In this document: one piece after another, positions 56,156-56,631 of the stretch
Layout: every line of letters starts with the position of its first letter
How positions within the stretch are numbered: the stretch's first letter is position 1
From: Hymenoscyphus infarciens
Taxonomy: Eukaryota; Ascomycota; Leotiomycetes; Helotiales; Helotiaceae
NCBI GenBank assembly: GCA_001414345.1
Contig: LLCB01000352.1
Location: 1 to 56,631 of the forward strand
Length of the DNA stretch: 56,631 bases
Reading direction: 5' to 3'
Program-made: the position numbers and the translations under genes
The notes under the pieces: model-generated
What the model saw: the letters and a program-made list of their open reading frames with translations, nothing else
The model's database searches: none
What the model was told of the DNA's origin: nothing

Positions 56156-56631
56156 CTCTTTCGGATGATGTTCGGTCGGGACTGACAGCGATAGCGATAA
56201 CTCAGCTAAGAGCTCGCTTCTGAGTTTTGTCCTGATGGAAAGCGTATTTCGACCGATTCGTATCCGATTCGAGATTCGAGATTTGGGAAGTGGTAGGAAG
56301 GCATCAGGGGCAGCGGTGTCCCTTAAGCGAAAGAGGTCTGAATTCGGGCTTTGAAAAGCAAAGGAGGATTCGAACGAGGAGGGTTCGAAAGAGGGTCGGA
56401 TCGGGGAGGGTTCGGAGGTGGAGTGTTTTTGAGTTGTTGACTTTGGAGTTCGCTTATGATTATGTCCATCTCGTCTAACCGATCGTTTTGTCCTTTGTTT
56501 TATGTGCCTCCATCTCGTCCGCCTATTATCCGCATATCGTCCGAATTTGGGAAGGTTGTCTTTGGGGGCTAAGCCCTTGTTGTTTCGGCGTGCGGTTGCG
56601 GGTAAGGATCGGAGAGGGTTCAGAGGGTCTT

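Larger units (their letters stand above)
54536..56631 (-). mobile_element. Nearly unmutated non-autonomous LTR element (partial, runs off window)
   Basis: 3' LTR 54536-54888 (353 bp, TGTAACGG...GTCACA on the plus strand), purine tract complement 54889-54900, hairpin 54905-54923, then 1.7 kb of interior up to the window end. By comparison with 14545-17655 about 660 bp of interior and the 5' LTR lie beyond the edge. GC content is normal and CpA/TpG are common, so this copy has largely escaped RIP. It contains one ORF (55874-56155), a tandem array (55566-55840) and three dispersed copies of a 60-75-bp repeat. No pol domains. Confidence 0.85.

Noticed and set aside
1..56631. CRISPR array, rRNA or tRNA genes, telomere repeats
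   Set aside because: No regular short repeats with unique spacers, no recognisable tRNA A/B boxes with a cloverleaf, no rRNA core words, no TTAGGG arrays; the organism is eukaryotic.

Overview
The window looks like a piece of a filamentous ascomycete genome (Pezizomycotina; the gene set would suit a plant-associated Leotiomycete, but that is inference). Support: short GT-AG introns with CTAAC/CTGA-type branch sites, a HET-domain gene, a LysM secreted protein, a GPI-anchored wall-type protein, and a two-speed layout. Long AT-rich blocks with almost no CpA/TpG but retained CpG (the signature of repeat-induced point mutation, RIP) alternate with gene blocks of ordinary composition.

Layout. 1-4.6 kb: RIP-saturated repeats around a GC-normal island (about 0.79-1.63 kb). 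4.6-7.42 kb: small gene block ending in an AlkB-type dioxygenase whose start codon touches the next AT-rich block. 7.43-18.65 kb: RIP-saturated repeats holding a complete 3.1-kb LTR element (14545-17655) and other LTRs. 18.65-42.4 kb: main gene block with a histidine phosphatase and a divergent HET gene, a decayed lactonase-like gene, a six-span membrane protein, a GPI-anchored protein, two decayed FMN-monooxygenase copies, a secreted protein of unknown family, an MFS remnant, several MITE-like elements, a two-LysM secreted protein and a decayed aminotransferase. 42.4-44.6 kb: AT-rich block with one nearly unmutated solo LTR. 44.65-47.35 kb: island with a mitochondrial D-lactate dehydrogenase gene. 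47.4-54.5 kb: RIP-mutated Ty3/gypsy element on the minus strand. 54.5-56.6 kb: nearly unmutated copy of the same short LTR element as at 14545-17655, running off the window.

The most interesting content is the retrotransposon system. The short elements (355-bp LTRs, about 2.4 kb interior, no pol) share LTR ends, a polypurine tract and a 19-nt hairpin beside that tract with the Ty3/gypsy element, and carry one small ORF that resembles part of that element's Gag region. This looks like a non-autonomous/autonomous pair. The window also contains unoccupied counterparts of sites where these LTRs inserted, so several 5-bp target duplications can be read directly.

Intact by eye: AlkB-like, histidine phosphatase, HET, membrane protein, GPI protein, 379-aa secreted protein, LysM protein and D-lactate dehydrogenase. 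Decayed: the lactonase-like gene, both FMN monooxygenases, the MFS remnant, the aminotransferase and a MITE-interrupted ORF. Several of the nonsense changes in these have RIP-type context. No tRNA, rRNA or CRISPR array was seen.
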